Below, in pieces: positions 1-10,100 of a DNA stretch of 50,227 nt. The position numbers and the translations under genes are program-made. Below the pieces are notes generated by a model. That model was not told the origin of the DNA and did not search any database. It was given only the letters and a program-made list of their open reading frames with translations. Positions within the stretch are counted from its first letter, which is position 1. The number at the start of each line of letters is the position of its first letter. Source of the stretch: Symbiodinium natans (lineage: Eukaryota; Sar; Dinophyceae; Suessiales; Symbiodiniaceae); contig CAJNDS010000621.1 of NCBI GenBank assembly GCA_905221605.1, forward strand, positions 52,501-102,727, read 5' to 3'.

Positions 1-240
1 GGAGGGTTCCGAGCGCCAACCTAGGTGTTGACGTGCCGGCGTCTCCTCTGATGGCCTGCCTCGCTGAGAACGAGGAGCAGGGCCCATCTTGGAATGCCGA
101 GCGCGTCAAGAAGATTCTCGAAGAGCTGCTGGCATCTCGTGCTGATGTGAACTTTCGCCCGATGTTTGGAAGAATGTTCTGAGCGATGTAGGTAAGGGCC
201 CACAAAGATAACAGGTTCTCTCAAAGGGGTTCTGAACCCC

Positions 241-300
241 AAACCTTAAACCCTAAACCCTAAACCCTAAACCCTAAACCCTAAACCCTAAACCCTAAGC
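241..300. repeat. Telomere-like CCCTAAA array in ankyrin intron
   Basis: About eight CCCTAAA units lie just after the first ankyrin exon of copy A. The corresponding intron of copy B holds a more degenerate array at 22349-22436. Confidence 0.9.
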
Positions 301-435
301 CCTCAAGGAATGGGCGCCCATCCCACATCGAAGCCTCAGAGCCGTTCGATCATCGGTCTTTGTGGCGGCGAGGGATCCGTGGAGAGGCGTCCTGGGCCTG
401 CTGCTGTCAGCAACTTGGTAGCCTCATGGGTAGCC

Positions 436-510
436 CAGGGGTCCCTAAACCCTAAACCCTAAACCCGAAACCCAAACCCCAAAACCTTAAACCCTAAATC
501 CTAAACCTTG
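436..510. repeat. Telomere-like CCCTAAA array, degenerate
   Basis: CCCTAAA units with variants (CCCGAAA, CCCAAAC) lie in the same ankyrin intron, before exon 611-812. In copy B the matching part of the intron is the TTTAGGG array that hosts the copia element. Confidence 0.85.
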
Positions 511-1050
511 TCCTTTTTTCGTTCAAGGTTTCTTCAGACAGTAACCAGCCCAGCAAAAAAGGGGGGGGGGTACCCTTGTTATGATTTGGTTCCTGGGCTA
601 GCAAGGCAAGGGCAGATGTCAACACGCCCGATGACTACGGTGATGCGCCCCTGCACGCCTGCCTCAACTTCGGGACGGAGGAGGCGACCCAACTTCTGTT
701 GGCACATGGGGCGGACGTCAACGCAGAGGATGGCGATGGGATCTCGGCAGCAGTGCTGCAGATCATGCAGAGGAGGTCGCGGCGTCGGGAAAGTCGACTT
801 AGCCAATCATGAACCACAGACGATCCGTGGCCTGGCCTTGAAGAAAAAGGGTATTCTTTCCAGGATTGGTTTAGGGTTTCGGGTTTAGGGTCTCGGGTTT
901 CGGGTTTAAGGTCCCGAGGGCTTAGGAAAAAGGGTCTTCTTCGCAGGATTAGATGCGCACCTGGGGGCATTTGCCCGGAGCTAGGGCCAGACGATAGCAC
1001 AGGTTTCCTTTCAGACCATAGGGTTCCTTCGAACAAAGACAGGGCTTTCA

Positions 1051-1105
1051 GGTTTAGGGTTTAGGGTTTAGGGTTTAGGGTTTAGGGTTTAGGGTTTAGG
1101 GTTTA
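1051..1105. repeat. Telomere-like TTTAGGG array
   Basis: About eight near-perfect TTTAGGG units, opposite in orientation to the arrays at 241-300 and 1284-1375. Confidence 0.9.
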
Positions 1106-1283
1106 ACGGCATGAGTGACCGGATTGGATTTACTCGGCACCACAGGAATCTGAGAAAGCAGCTCATGTTTGAGGCTCCAGGTTGCAGATCAGCCCGGCCC
1201 GCTGTTGAAAGCTCCACGAGCTGTTATAGCCGAGCGTACTATGCCTGACACTGCGCTCATTTCCCGATCTGCGTTGGGGGCCG

Positions 1284-1375
1284 AAACCCTAGACCCTAAC
1301 CCTAAACCCTAAATCCAAAATTTAAAACCCTAAACACTGAACCCAAAACCCTAAACCCTAAACCCTGAACCCTGA
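1284..1375. repeat. Telomere-like CCCTAAA array, degenerate
   Basis: CCCTAAA units mixed with CCCTAAC, CACTGAA and CCCTGAA variants. Confidence 0.8.
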
Positions 1376-1978
1376 CTCAGCTAGTGCTTGCACTTCCCCG
1401 ACCCCTGGTCTCATCGCCGCTCTATCATTGCAAGGGCAACAGACTTAGAGTTGGGTTTAGGGTTTAGGAACGACTCAGCAGGCCCAGGGTTGTGCAAAAC
1501 TGGCTGTCGGCTGCGAGCGCGTGAATGCCATGGTGGTTCCGAGAACTCTCCAGGCGTTGCGTTTTCCTGTATATGGGGGATTCTCAAAGGCCCGTTGGGT
1601 ACCTCAATGCTCTGAATCATAGTTGGAAACCCAAAGGGAGCGATTTTTTTGGCTCCCCCCTCCCCCCCCCCCCCCCCCGTACCGTCTGAAAGTCTCACAC
1701 ATTGGGGTCCATCGTGTCAGTTTCATGCCTATGGTCTTGCTTGCCGCTTGCCATCTCATCTGCATAATTACTACGGCCTCGGATCTCGAGGCATGGCTAG
1801 GCGGCCAGACATGGGATTGTGTTGATGTTGGCCCTCGATTTTTTGTGCGGCAAGTTGTGTTATCTTCCCAGGAGCCACAGCCTCCAACCTCTGGCCAGTC
1901 ATTGTAGAAGCAGGCTTTGACACTGCGTGGGTTTCCACCAGGATGTGGCGTGCCAGAAGACCAGAATCATTGTATCCC

Positions 1979-2013
1979 CTGAACCCTGAACCCTGAACCC
2001 TGAACCCTGAACC
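1979..2013. repeat. CCCTGAA variant array
   Basis: Four perfect CCCTGAA heptamers followed by CCGTGAA copies: a locally homogenised variant of the CCCTAAA unit. Confidence 0.8.
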
Positions 2014-2189
2014 GTGAACCGTGCAAGTCAAGGCCCCACACTTGAACCCTAAAAGCGGGATTGCTTGGATTGAATGATGGGCTTCCATCTGGGCCCAGAG
2101 CGTCCTGGCACCGCTGGCGACCGAGTAGAAGCATGAGTGGCAGTTGCACATCAGCACGTCTTATGACTTATAGGGAGAGAGCGAGATAT

Positions 2190-2282
2190 AAATAAATAAA
2201 TGAATATATATATATATATATGAGCATATATGTATATGTATATGTATCTATGTATATATGTATATATACATCTCTATCTATT
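2190..2282. repeat. AT-rich microsatellite
   Basis: AAAT repeats followed by (AT)n and TATG/TATC mixtures, in otherwise GC-rich DNA. Confidence 0.9.
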
Positions 2283-2430
2283 TGTGCTGCTTCTGAATAG
2301 AATGCTTACGCCCTGCTGCGTGGCAGGCTTGCAGACGTTCTCTGGCGAGGTTCGTGCCAGAGGTGTGTTGGACGAAGCGGCTTGTGCAGAAGGACCACCA
2401 TGTGCAAATTTTTGTCAGCTGTGTAGCTAG

Positions 2431-2498
2431 ACCATGGGACGCCAGCAAAGGAGGACAAGGAGCATGATGAGGAGATGCTGCAAGACATGAAAGAAGAA
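2431..2498 (+). CDS. Weak exon candidate, acidic peptide
   Basis: A short open stretch follows CTAG and ends at GAA|GTATGT. From 2433 it reads an acidic peptide containing EDKEHDEEMLQDMKEE. The splice-like ends are the only support. No second copy exists for comparison, because copy B lacks this region. No function is assigned and it may be chance. Confidence 0.2.
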
Positions 2499-2767
2499 GT
2501 ATGTAGAAGGAAGCGCACACCCGCTTCAAATGCGTTTTTTCTCCAAGCGCTGGGCCTGTGCCACTTGACTGGGCAGATCTTGCAGAAAAATTGAAGCAAC
2601 GCCTCAGTGTCTTGCGGTTCCCTCTTCCCTGTCAATGCTGGTTCTTCTTTCAAGTTCTCCTCCTGGCATTCGTCCTTACAGTTGGGACAGGCTGGTTCAA
2701 GCAAGCTCAAAGCGTGGTTGCCCCTGCAAAGACTCCACAAGGTCAGGCAGCGAAAAAAGAGCAACCC

Positions 2768-2936
2768 CCCCAAACCCAAAACCCAAAACCCAAAACCCAA
2801 AACCCTAAACCCTAAACCCTAAACCCTAAACCCTAAACCCTAAACCCTAAACCCTAAACCCTAAACCCTAAACCCTAAACCCTGAACCCTGAACCCTGAA
2901 CCCTAAACCCTGAACCCTAGACCCTAAACCCTAAAA
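2768..2936. repeat. Telomere-like array with CCCAAAA and CCCTGAA variants
   Basis: The array starts with CCCAAAA copies, continues with about eleven CCCTAAA units and ends with CCCTGAA copies. The variants are clustered rather than mixed, as expected for local slippage or unequal exchange. Confidence 0.9.
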
Positions 2937-4164
2937 CCCCCAAAGCCAGGAAGGCCTGGGCGTGGCTGCCTGAGCAGCAGACGAGAAGGTCCGCAGATAT
3001 AGAGTGCAGGGTTTTAAGCTTGGGGGGTCCTGATAAGGGAGGTACCTAAGAAGCACACTTGTTTAGGTTGTTTTTTTGATGGTTTTGTAAAGGGTGGAAA
3101 AGGAGGGAACTGAAAGCCGGACCAACTGAAGTGTGGTACAACGGCTTTCTGGCTTCTGCGACGGAGGGCTTTGAGCCTTTCATTTCGAATCTGCTCATCA
3201 GGGTCGGTCATGAAGCCCCCTGGTAATGTTGAGGGAAGGGTGTAGGCCTTGTTTTGCCTTGAGCTTGCAAGTTCTCCCCGGTTTAGGGTTTAGGGTGCCC
3301 CAGCCCCAAGCCAACAAGCAAGACAAACTCAAGCTCCCGCGCTTGGATCCCTAGCCCCTCAAACCCCTCCGCTTGATTTTTCCAGATGTTCATGGCGTTG
3401 GGGCTTCCCATCCTCCCATGACTCGACAGTGCCTGCAAACCAGGCGATTTGGCTCCCCGCGCTTTGCCCAGTGAAGCTGGATGGGGCCTCAAACATCAGC
3501 TTTGGTGTTAGGAGCGCTTGTAGCATTCTTGCAGGCTCAGGGTATGAGCTTTCACGTTCAGGCTTAGGGATCTGGTGGTTCCTTGAAGGCTTCCTGCGTT
3601 GAGGGTTGTTTTCCCAGGAATCCGAAAACAGCCTATAAAGAATTGTCCTAGATGTAGTGCTTCGAAGCTCGAAGAGTTGTCTTTATTACCTATCTAGTCC
3701 GACGGTGGACGGTGCTGCCTCACCTGGTCAGTCCGAGAGAGTCTCGGGTCAGGCCCTCTCAGATCTGAGGTTGGAAGCCTTGTCCTGGCCACAAGATTCA
3801 GCCAGGCCTGCCAGTAGCCGCAGCTTCAGGAGCAGCTTGGACTTTCCGACAGGTATGCGACACCTGTTTGAGAGGGGACGGCGGTGAGTTTTACCCTCAC
3901 CATGTGAACCCATGCCACTTGTGTCTGAGCCGCTTGAGGCTCGAAGGCTCAACGCAAGCCAACGAGTTGCGGCCCGTGCCCGTGCCCTTTCCAGCGAGAG
4001 CCATGAGCCGAGGAAGCCGAGACGTGAGCCGGACGTTGAGCCGAGCCAGGGACGACCACCGCTTTGCTTTGCTGCCGCCGAGCGAAGCCAGGCCGTGATA
4101 AAGGGGTTGGGGCCGGGTTTCCCTCTGCAAAAAAAAGGCTTCTGAAGCGTGCGCTGCTGCTTGT

Positions 4165-6721
4165 TGCGGAAGGCGCATCGTCGCAACGCTCGTCTGCCCA
4201 GCGGAGCTTCATGTGTCGGGTGGCCAAATCCAGCTGGGCGACGACGTGCGCCCCCGCTTCATGCACCTGACGCACCTGGAGCTGAAGCTCGGCCAGGCGT
4301 CGCAGTCCCTGCGGCTGGTCCCGGACCCGGAGAAGCACGGAGCGGAGGAAGACAGAGAGCTTCAGACGGTGCAGACCACAATCACACTCCCAGAAAGCAT
4401 CACCCTTCCGGACGGAGCCACGGAGCGAACAAGAGTGCTGGGCTTCAAATTCTGGGAGGTCGGGAGCTCAGGAGGAGTTGCATGCAGGGTCCATCCACGC
4501 CAAGCGCAGAGTCGTGCAGCGAGGCTGTTATAATGATATCTATAATGCGCGCGGCTGCACGCGAGCGGCATGAGGCTGTGGAGCCCGAGACCGGCATCTC
4601 GAGGTTCTTTGACCCGCATGTGCTCCTGGACACCGGCGGCGTGCTGCACCTAGAGCCTTTGTCACGACGCGTCCTGAGATCAACCTCCGTAGAATTTGCT
4701 GGCAGACAGCGGTGGCTTCCGCCTTCTTTGGCTTCGCTCGAAAAAGAAGGTGGAGGTGAGCTGGACGTCGCCAGCCTCGCCGAGGTCCAGGGAGCTCCGG
4801 TCGGGCGCATTGTCAATTGTGCGTGTAGCGGTGTAAGTCATAGACAAGCGCTCCCTGTCGAGAGGTGGTGGGCCTGAGGTGCCTGCGGGGAAGCGTCGAG
4901 CACGTCGTGGGCTGCATATATGGCACCTACAATGCATCCGCTTCCGCATGCAGCGCATGCAGCGTGACGACGGTCACAGGCGGCTCCTTCATGTTCTGGG
5001 TGGACCTCCTGGTCTTAACTTGCGCGCCTGAGTCGGGAATGTTATAGGTCTTCGGCCAAGCAATACTTCGCATGCCGCAAGCATGGGGCACAGTTCCGAT
5101 TGACGGGATGCCCAGGCTCTGTTCTACATCGACGTGATCCTCGACGTCAAGCAGCTCCTCCTGTTCGAGCAGAGTGGCCTGTATGGCTACCTGTACCTTA
5201 ACCTGTCGGGCATGTCGCTGCCGCCCATCTTCACCGCAATTGAGGTGTGGCATTTTCTAAGCCACCCATCCATGTACCGCGACCATCTACAGTCGCGCCT
5301 GTCCCCCAAGCTCCTGCATGCCCTGATGCTGCTGGCGATATTGAGCCAGACGCTGCCCCTCTTCTTGGTCGGGATCTCCGCCCACGCAAGGCAGCATCAC
5401 GGCTGGGCATCTGTGTAGTGACACAGCAGTCGCAGTCATTTTTTTCGCAAGTATCCCGTGCCCAGGAAACACCCACTGCTAGCTGGAGCCAAGGCTGCCG
5501 AGGCCTGTAGCTTTGGGGGATTTTCTGTGCTATTGTAGCCCGACGGGCACCAGAAGTCCGTAGCAGTGCCATCGTCATAGCATGTCTGTGTCAGGTGGCC
5601 GAGTCCGCCATCTCCGCCCTGGTGCAAGCCAACTTCTTGCTCTCGGCAGTGGGCGGCATCGCCCAGATCGAAGAGTTAGAGCTGTCAGAAAGCCAGGTCG
5701 TCAGCCTCGTGCTGTCCGTGGCGGTATCCTGTCTGAGCCTTGGGCTCGGATTTGGGACCCGGGACAAGATCGACGCCGCAGTGCTGGGCCTGCCGGGCAA
5801 AGTGGACTGGGGAGTGACCCTGGCAGCGCTCGTCTCAGCAAGATCCTTGGAAGTGTTAAGCCGCATCCTGGCGCTCAACATCTTCCAGATCTCGGTGCGG
5901 GGCTTTCCCCTCCTTCGCTTCGGAAGCCTGGGGCTTGTGGGGCTACATCTTCTGGCCTCCAAGCTGCTCTTTCCGGACGCCTCCGCTCCGGACGTGGCCG
6001 CCCCTCGACCGCAGCCCGCGGGTTTTTTTGCTTGGTGGCAATGAAAAGAATGAAAATGCATTTCTTGCTGCAAGCCCCCTTGCCGGGGTGCTGCTGGAAG
6101 CTCCGCTGCTCAGGCCTCGGTGGTGGCGCACCCGGGGCAGGTCCTGGAGCCCAGCTCGCTCCTGCCCCTCAGGCCCCGGCTTGAAGTTCTCACGCACGGG
6201 GGGGGGGGGTGAGAGCACAGGTGCAAGTGCTGCACGCATCTGCGAGGCGCTCCTTGGTGCTTCACTTTCTTCTGGTGGGCGCGGCTGCCGGGGCACAGCT
6301 GTTCTTGCGCATCAGCTCAGCTCCAGAAGCTTGCAAGGTCAGCAGGGTCGCTCTCCCACACAGCTCTCCCCTCCCTATCTTGTCCTCTCGCTCTTTGTCT
6401 TTTGCATGGCGATTGAACAAAGCAGCCAAGCCAGCTCAGCTTGCAGCCTGCAGGTGCTGCCCGATGCGTTGCTGCTCGCATGGCTGGTGCCGGGCTTGGG
6501 CATGCCCTGAGACGCGCGATAGTGACCGATAATGCGTGCGAAGACACCGCGTTCCTGCACTCAAAGAGGCCGTGAGCTTGGCCAGCTGGCTGCTGCTCGC
6601 CTTGCTGAGCCACTTGGGAGAAGAAGCAAAAGGCGGCCTGCACCGTTGGTGCGGCCAGGATCGGGACCCTCGCTTCGTGGCCCTGGCAGCAGGCCCCCTT
6701 TTTGGCGCAGCGCAAGCTTGA
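4165..6721 (+). CDS. Multi-exon membrane protein, XK-related-like (copy A)
   Basis: Exon-sized readable blocks share one strand. 4165-4458 reads ..QLGDDVRPRFMHLTHLELK and ends WEV at a GTCGGG donor. About 4570-4690 includes HVLLDTGGVLHLEPLSRR. 4866-5008 includes GSFMFWVDLLVL. 5126-5398 reads LFYIDVILDVKQLLLF then a hydrophobic stretch. 5595-6041 starts VAESAISALVQANFLLS and includes RSLEVLSRILALNIFQ. 6211-6328 ends CK|GTCAGC. 6447-6510 and 6540-6721 are hydrophobic, ending FGAAQA and TGA. The FYxDVxxDV, AESxxxxLVQ and LExxSRxLAL pieces resemble XK-related (scramblase-type) proteins; several transmembrane helices are likely. The N-terminus and exact exon edges are uncertain; 3297-4160 upstream is shared with copy B but no confident start exon was seen. 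Differences from copy B are often synonymous, supporting coding. Confidence 0.5.
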
Positions 6722-7131
6722 ATTAACCCAAACAGTGTGCGGGTTCCTGTCAGCCTGAGGGTCCGGACACTCTCCCCTTGCCATGCCTCGGCACCGTGCG
6801 CGTTGAAAGGGCGCGAGCGATGACCCTCTTGGTGTTTTCTGCGTGCCCGTGATGCTCTCGCATATGATATGTATAAGCGACATGAGAGTTGCACACACTA
6901 TCAAAAGCATTAAAAAACCCTATTGGGCTCTAGCATGGATCGGCTTCGCGTGGTTCCGTGCTTTGGAGATTTACGTTTCGCGGCGTTGCAAGAGCATGAC
7001 GCTCTCGTCTCGGTCCCGTGCCCGTGCGGGGGGATGCTCCCCACGAGGTGCACGAGCTGCCATCGCTTTTTGGGTGCTCTTGAAGTGTTCTTGGCCTGGT
7101 CTGCTGGGGCTTATCCAGCGACTTCTGGCAG

Positions 7132-10100
7132 GTGGCCAGGCCATCACCTACTCCACGCTGAAGGCCAGCTTCGGCGCGGATGGCCAGGCCCCGGGGCCTC
7201 TCTTCGAAAGCCACCCTCCTGCAGGCGTTTGCTGCTCGTACTATTTTCGTCGGAAGCCCCGAAGGTGCCGAAGGCAGTCTTGACGGCCTTGCAGGGGAAG
7301 CATCCGCTCGGCTTGGACACCGAAGCGGCCGTGACCCGGATGCAGACTATCGGAGATTTGAGGTTGTAATTGCGGCAATGGGATGGATGCGACATGCCAT
7401 AGATACGTCTCTTGGCTTGAGGTGCAAGGCCTGGAAGAGCACGGAGTGCAATCGATCCTGGACTCCGGCGTCAATGTGAGACTTGGGAGAGGTGCTCATG
7501 CGAAGCTGGGCCCGCAGCTCTTCGCGGACCTCCTGGTGCGCGCGAAGCTCGAGTCGTTGAGCCTCGACGAGCTTCAGCTCACGGCTGAAGAGTGGCAGGT
7601 GCTCGGCCCTGGCACCGAGTGGGAGAAGCTCACCAAGGCGAGCTTTGTGGAGCGCCTCGGAAAGGGTGCTTAGAGAAGAGCTGGTCTGGAGATCGTAGAC
7701 GTAGATGATGGAGGGGATTTGGTGGGGGGGGGGGGTGGGGAAATGTAGAAAGGGGTTCCTGAAGCCTGAAGCTCCCCCTTCGGCCACCACAGGATAGCGC
7801 CCTCACTCGTTCTGGCACTTGCCCTCCTTCTTTGTTCTCAACTTTTGTCTTGCCTTCTTCGTTGGTCGGTTCTTCGCTCTTGAGGTGGGCTTCTGCTCTA
7901 ATCTGTGAAGAAGCTTGTGGCTAGGTTTGTGTGGAGCATCCATATGAACTTTTTTACAGAATATTAGTTTGAAAGGGTAATCTCAGATCATAAGCTTCTT
8001 CCTCATACTGTCTATGTTCATCTCGGGTCTGTTATAGCTCAATGTATCATTTCTTCTGATGTTTGATAGTATGATGCTCCTTCAGTTTGTAATTTGGCAA
8101 CAAGACATTTACAACAAAGGCATTGGTCGAACCGTTCACACCCTTGGAGTCGCATGCCAGTCTGACCGACTTTTGTGCCGCTATTTCCGCAGTTAAAACG
8201 ATTAGCAGGAAAAGATCATTGGCAAGGCAGTGTGTTACGGCCGTTCACTACATTCACGCATTCAAGTTATGCAATCACTGCGCTCATGTATAATTTAATG
8301 TGTTCACTTCAGTCACTCTTCTTCTTGATATTCGTAAAAGACCCCGGGCTGATAATAATACTATTGGCCCGGGATAGTGAGAAGAGAGTACGAAGAGAGC
8401 GACGTAATAGTATTGTAAAAGGTGTTTTTTGTGCAGTAATAATACTGCCATGCGTGAACGAAGTGTGCAGATTGCAAAGATTCCACGAAGAAGGTGGGCA
8501 AGTGTAATAACCAGTGAGGGACCTAACTGGTGGCCTAAAGGGGAGCCTCAGGGACCACTTTCTACATATAGTGGGGGGGGGTCTAGGGTTTGGGGCTTTG
8601 GGTTTAAGGTTTAGGGGGGCCGGGCAGTTGCGGTGGCCGGCCCAGGTGCTTCTACAAAAGCGGCGAGGGCGCCGCCGCGCTGCTCTCGATTCTGGGTCGC
8701 TGTCCCAACCTTGAGGACACGACCGAGTTGACAAGCTTGTGTCAGACGCAACGGGATTCAACTCTGTAAGCCCTAAAGCCCAAATTCTAGAACTCAACTC
8801 CCTTATGTACCATCAAAGCTCAACGAAAGCTTCTTAGAATCTACTCCCAGGATGCAGGCCCCTTGTATTGTGGCAGGGTCGGAATCAGTTCTTGTGGGAG
8901 CAGAAATCTAGCATTGAAGTCTCGTCATTTCCTGCCATTTCCTTTGGGTGTCCTGTCGGATCAGCTGGTGAATTCGATGCCGGCCCCTGTAGTTTTCGTG
9001 CTGCTGGCTGGCGACCAAAGAGACAGCGCCGAGCAATTCCAAAAAGTACGTATTTTGAAGACTCTTTTCTCGAATCCTACCCTGAGCATCGATAATTGAT
9101 TCCAATCAATCTAAAACTACATTTTCATATTGATTTTGATTTTTGCTTTTTGTATTGAAAAAATCAATCTGGGCCATATTGATTTTTTGAGGTGGTCATA
9201 TTGATTTCATATATTGATTTTGTATATTGATTTCGGTTGTTGTTATGTATTGATTTCAAGCTTGATTTGAGAAAGCATGGCCGGCTGTGTTTTGTCTCTT
9301 CAAAGTCAAAGCCTTGCAAAAGGTTGCTTTGGTGAAAGAAGCCTTGCAAAAGGTTCATGGGAGGAAGAGGAGAGGCCAGGCACAAGGCCACAACCTTCAA
9401 GCCCCAAACCTATAAGCCCCAAACCTTGAAACCCTAGGCCCCTAAACCTTGAGCCCTGAACCCACAGCCCTAATCCCGAAGCTTTAAACCCTAAACCTTG
9501 AACCGGAAGCCTGAACCCCTTGGCCCTAAGCTTTAAGCCTTAAACCTTAAACCCTGAACCCAACTTCAAACCCTAAACCCAAGCTGGTTCAGGGTTTAGG
9601 GATTTAGCCTTCTGCTTAAACCCTGAAGCCGAAACCCTAATCCCTCAGTTTTAAACCCTAAACCCTAAACCTAACCTTCAAATCCGAAACCCTACCCTCG
9701 GCCCTAAACCTTGAAGCCCTAGACCCTGAAGCTTGAGCCCTGAACCCAAAACCCTAGCCCCGAAGCTTTAAACCCTAAACCCTAAACCCTAAACCTTGAA
9801 CCGGAAGCCTGAACCCCTAAGCCTTAAACCCTAGACCTTAAACCCTGAACTCCAAATCCAAAACCCTAAGCCTCAACCCCTAAACCTTAAACCCTGAACC
9901 CTTATCCTTAATCCTTGCTCAGCATTGAACCCAAAACCCAAAACCCAAAACCCAAAACCCTAAGCCTCAACCCCAAAACCTTGAACCCTGAACCTTGATC
10001 CTTGAAACCCTAACCCTCGATCCAAAGCCTCCAACCCTAAGCCCAAAACTCCAAAACCCTAAACCTTAAGCCTCGACGCCTAAACCTTAAACCCTGAAGC

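Larger units (their letters stand above)
3..812 (+). pseudogene. Ankyrin-repeat gene fragment, copy A (last two exons)
   Basis: Two exons of an ankyrin-repeat protein are readable. The first (3-182) reads SPLMACLAENE, then KKILEELLASRADVNF, a typical ankyrin helix-turn-helix followed by the ADVN turn. The second (611-812) starts after AAG|G and reads ADVNTPDDYGDAPLHAC, then TEEATQLLLAHGADVNAEDG, ending in a basic tail and TGA at 810-812. Compared with copy B, the first exon has TGA at 180-182 where B has TTC, so the copy A reading frame is broken just before its splice donor. The intron between them contains CCCTAAA arrays (241-300, 436-510) and a block at 300-440 shared with copy B. Ankyrin repeats mediate protein binding; no partner can be inferred. 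The 5' part of the gene lies outside the window. Confidence 0.75.
869..3296. other. Copy-A-only telomere-rich insert region
   Basis: Copy B passes almost directly from the ankyrin stop to the shared block at 33651, whereas copy A has about 2.4 kb more. It holds TTTAGGG-type arrays (869-915, 1051-1105, 3281-3295) and CCCTAAA-type arrays (1284-1375, 1979-2013, 2768-2936), a C run at 1657-1678, an AT microsatellite at 2190-2282 and unassigned sequence between them. The motif AAAAAGGGT..TTC..CAGGATT occurs at 843-867 and again at 926-950, indicating a small internal duplication. Only one weak exon candidate (2431-2498) was found; a minus-strand open stretch at 3014-3211 is not recognised. Confidence 0.6.

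Noticed and set aside
4149-4877. Single 242-codon frame across the start of the XK-like gene
   Set aside because: It runs through a donor-like GTCGGG and an intron-like stretch, and changes frame relative to the first exon; only its middle (around 4570-4690) looks coding.
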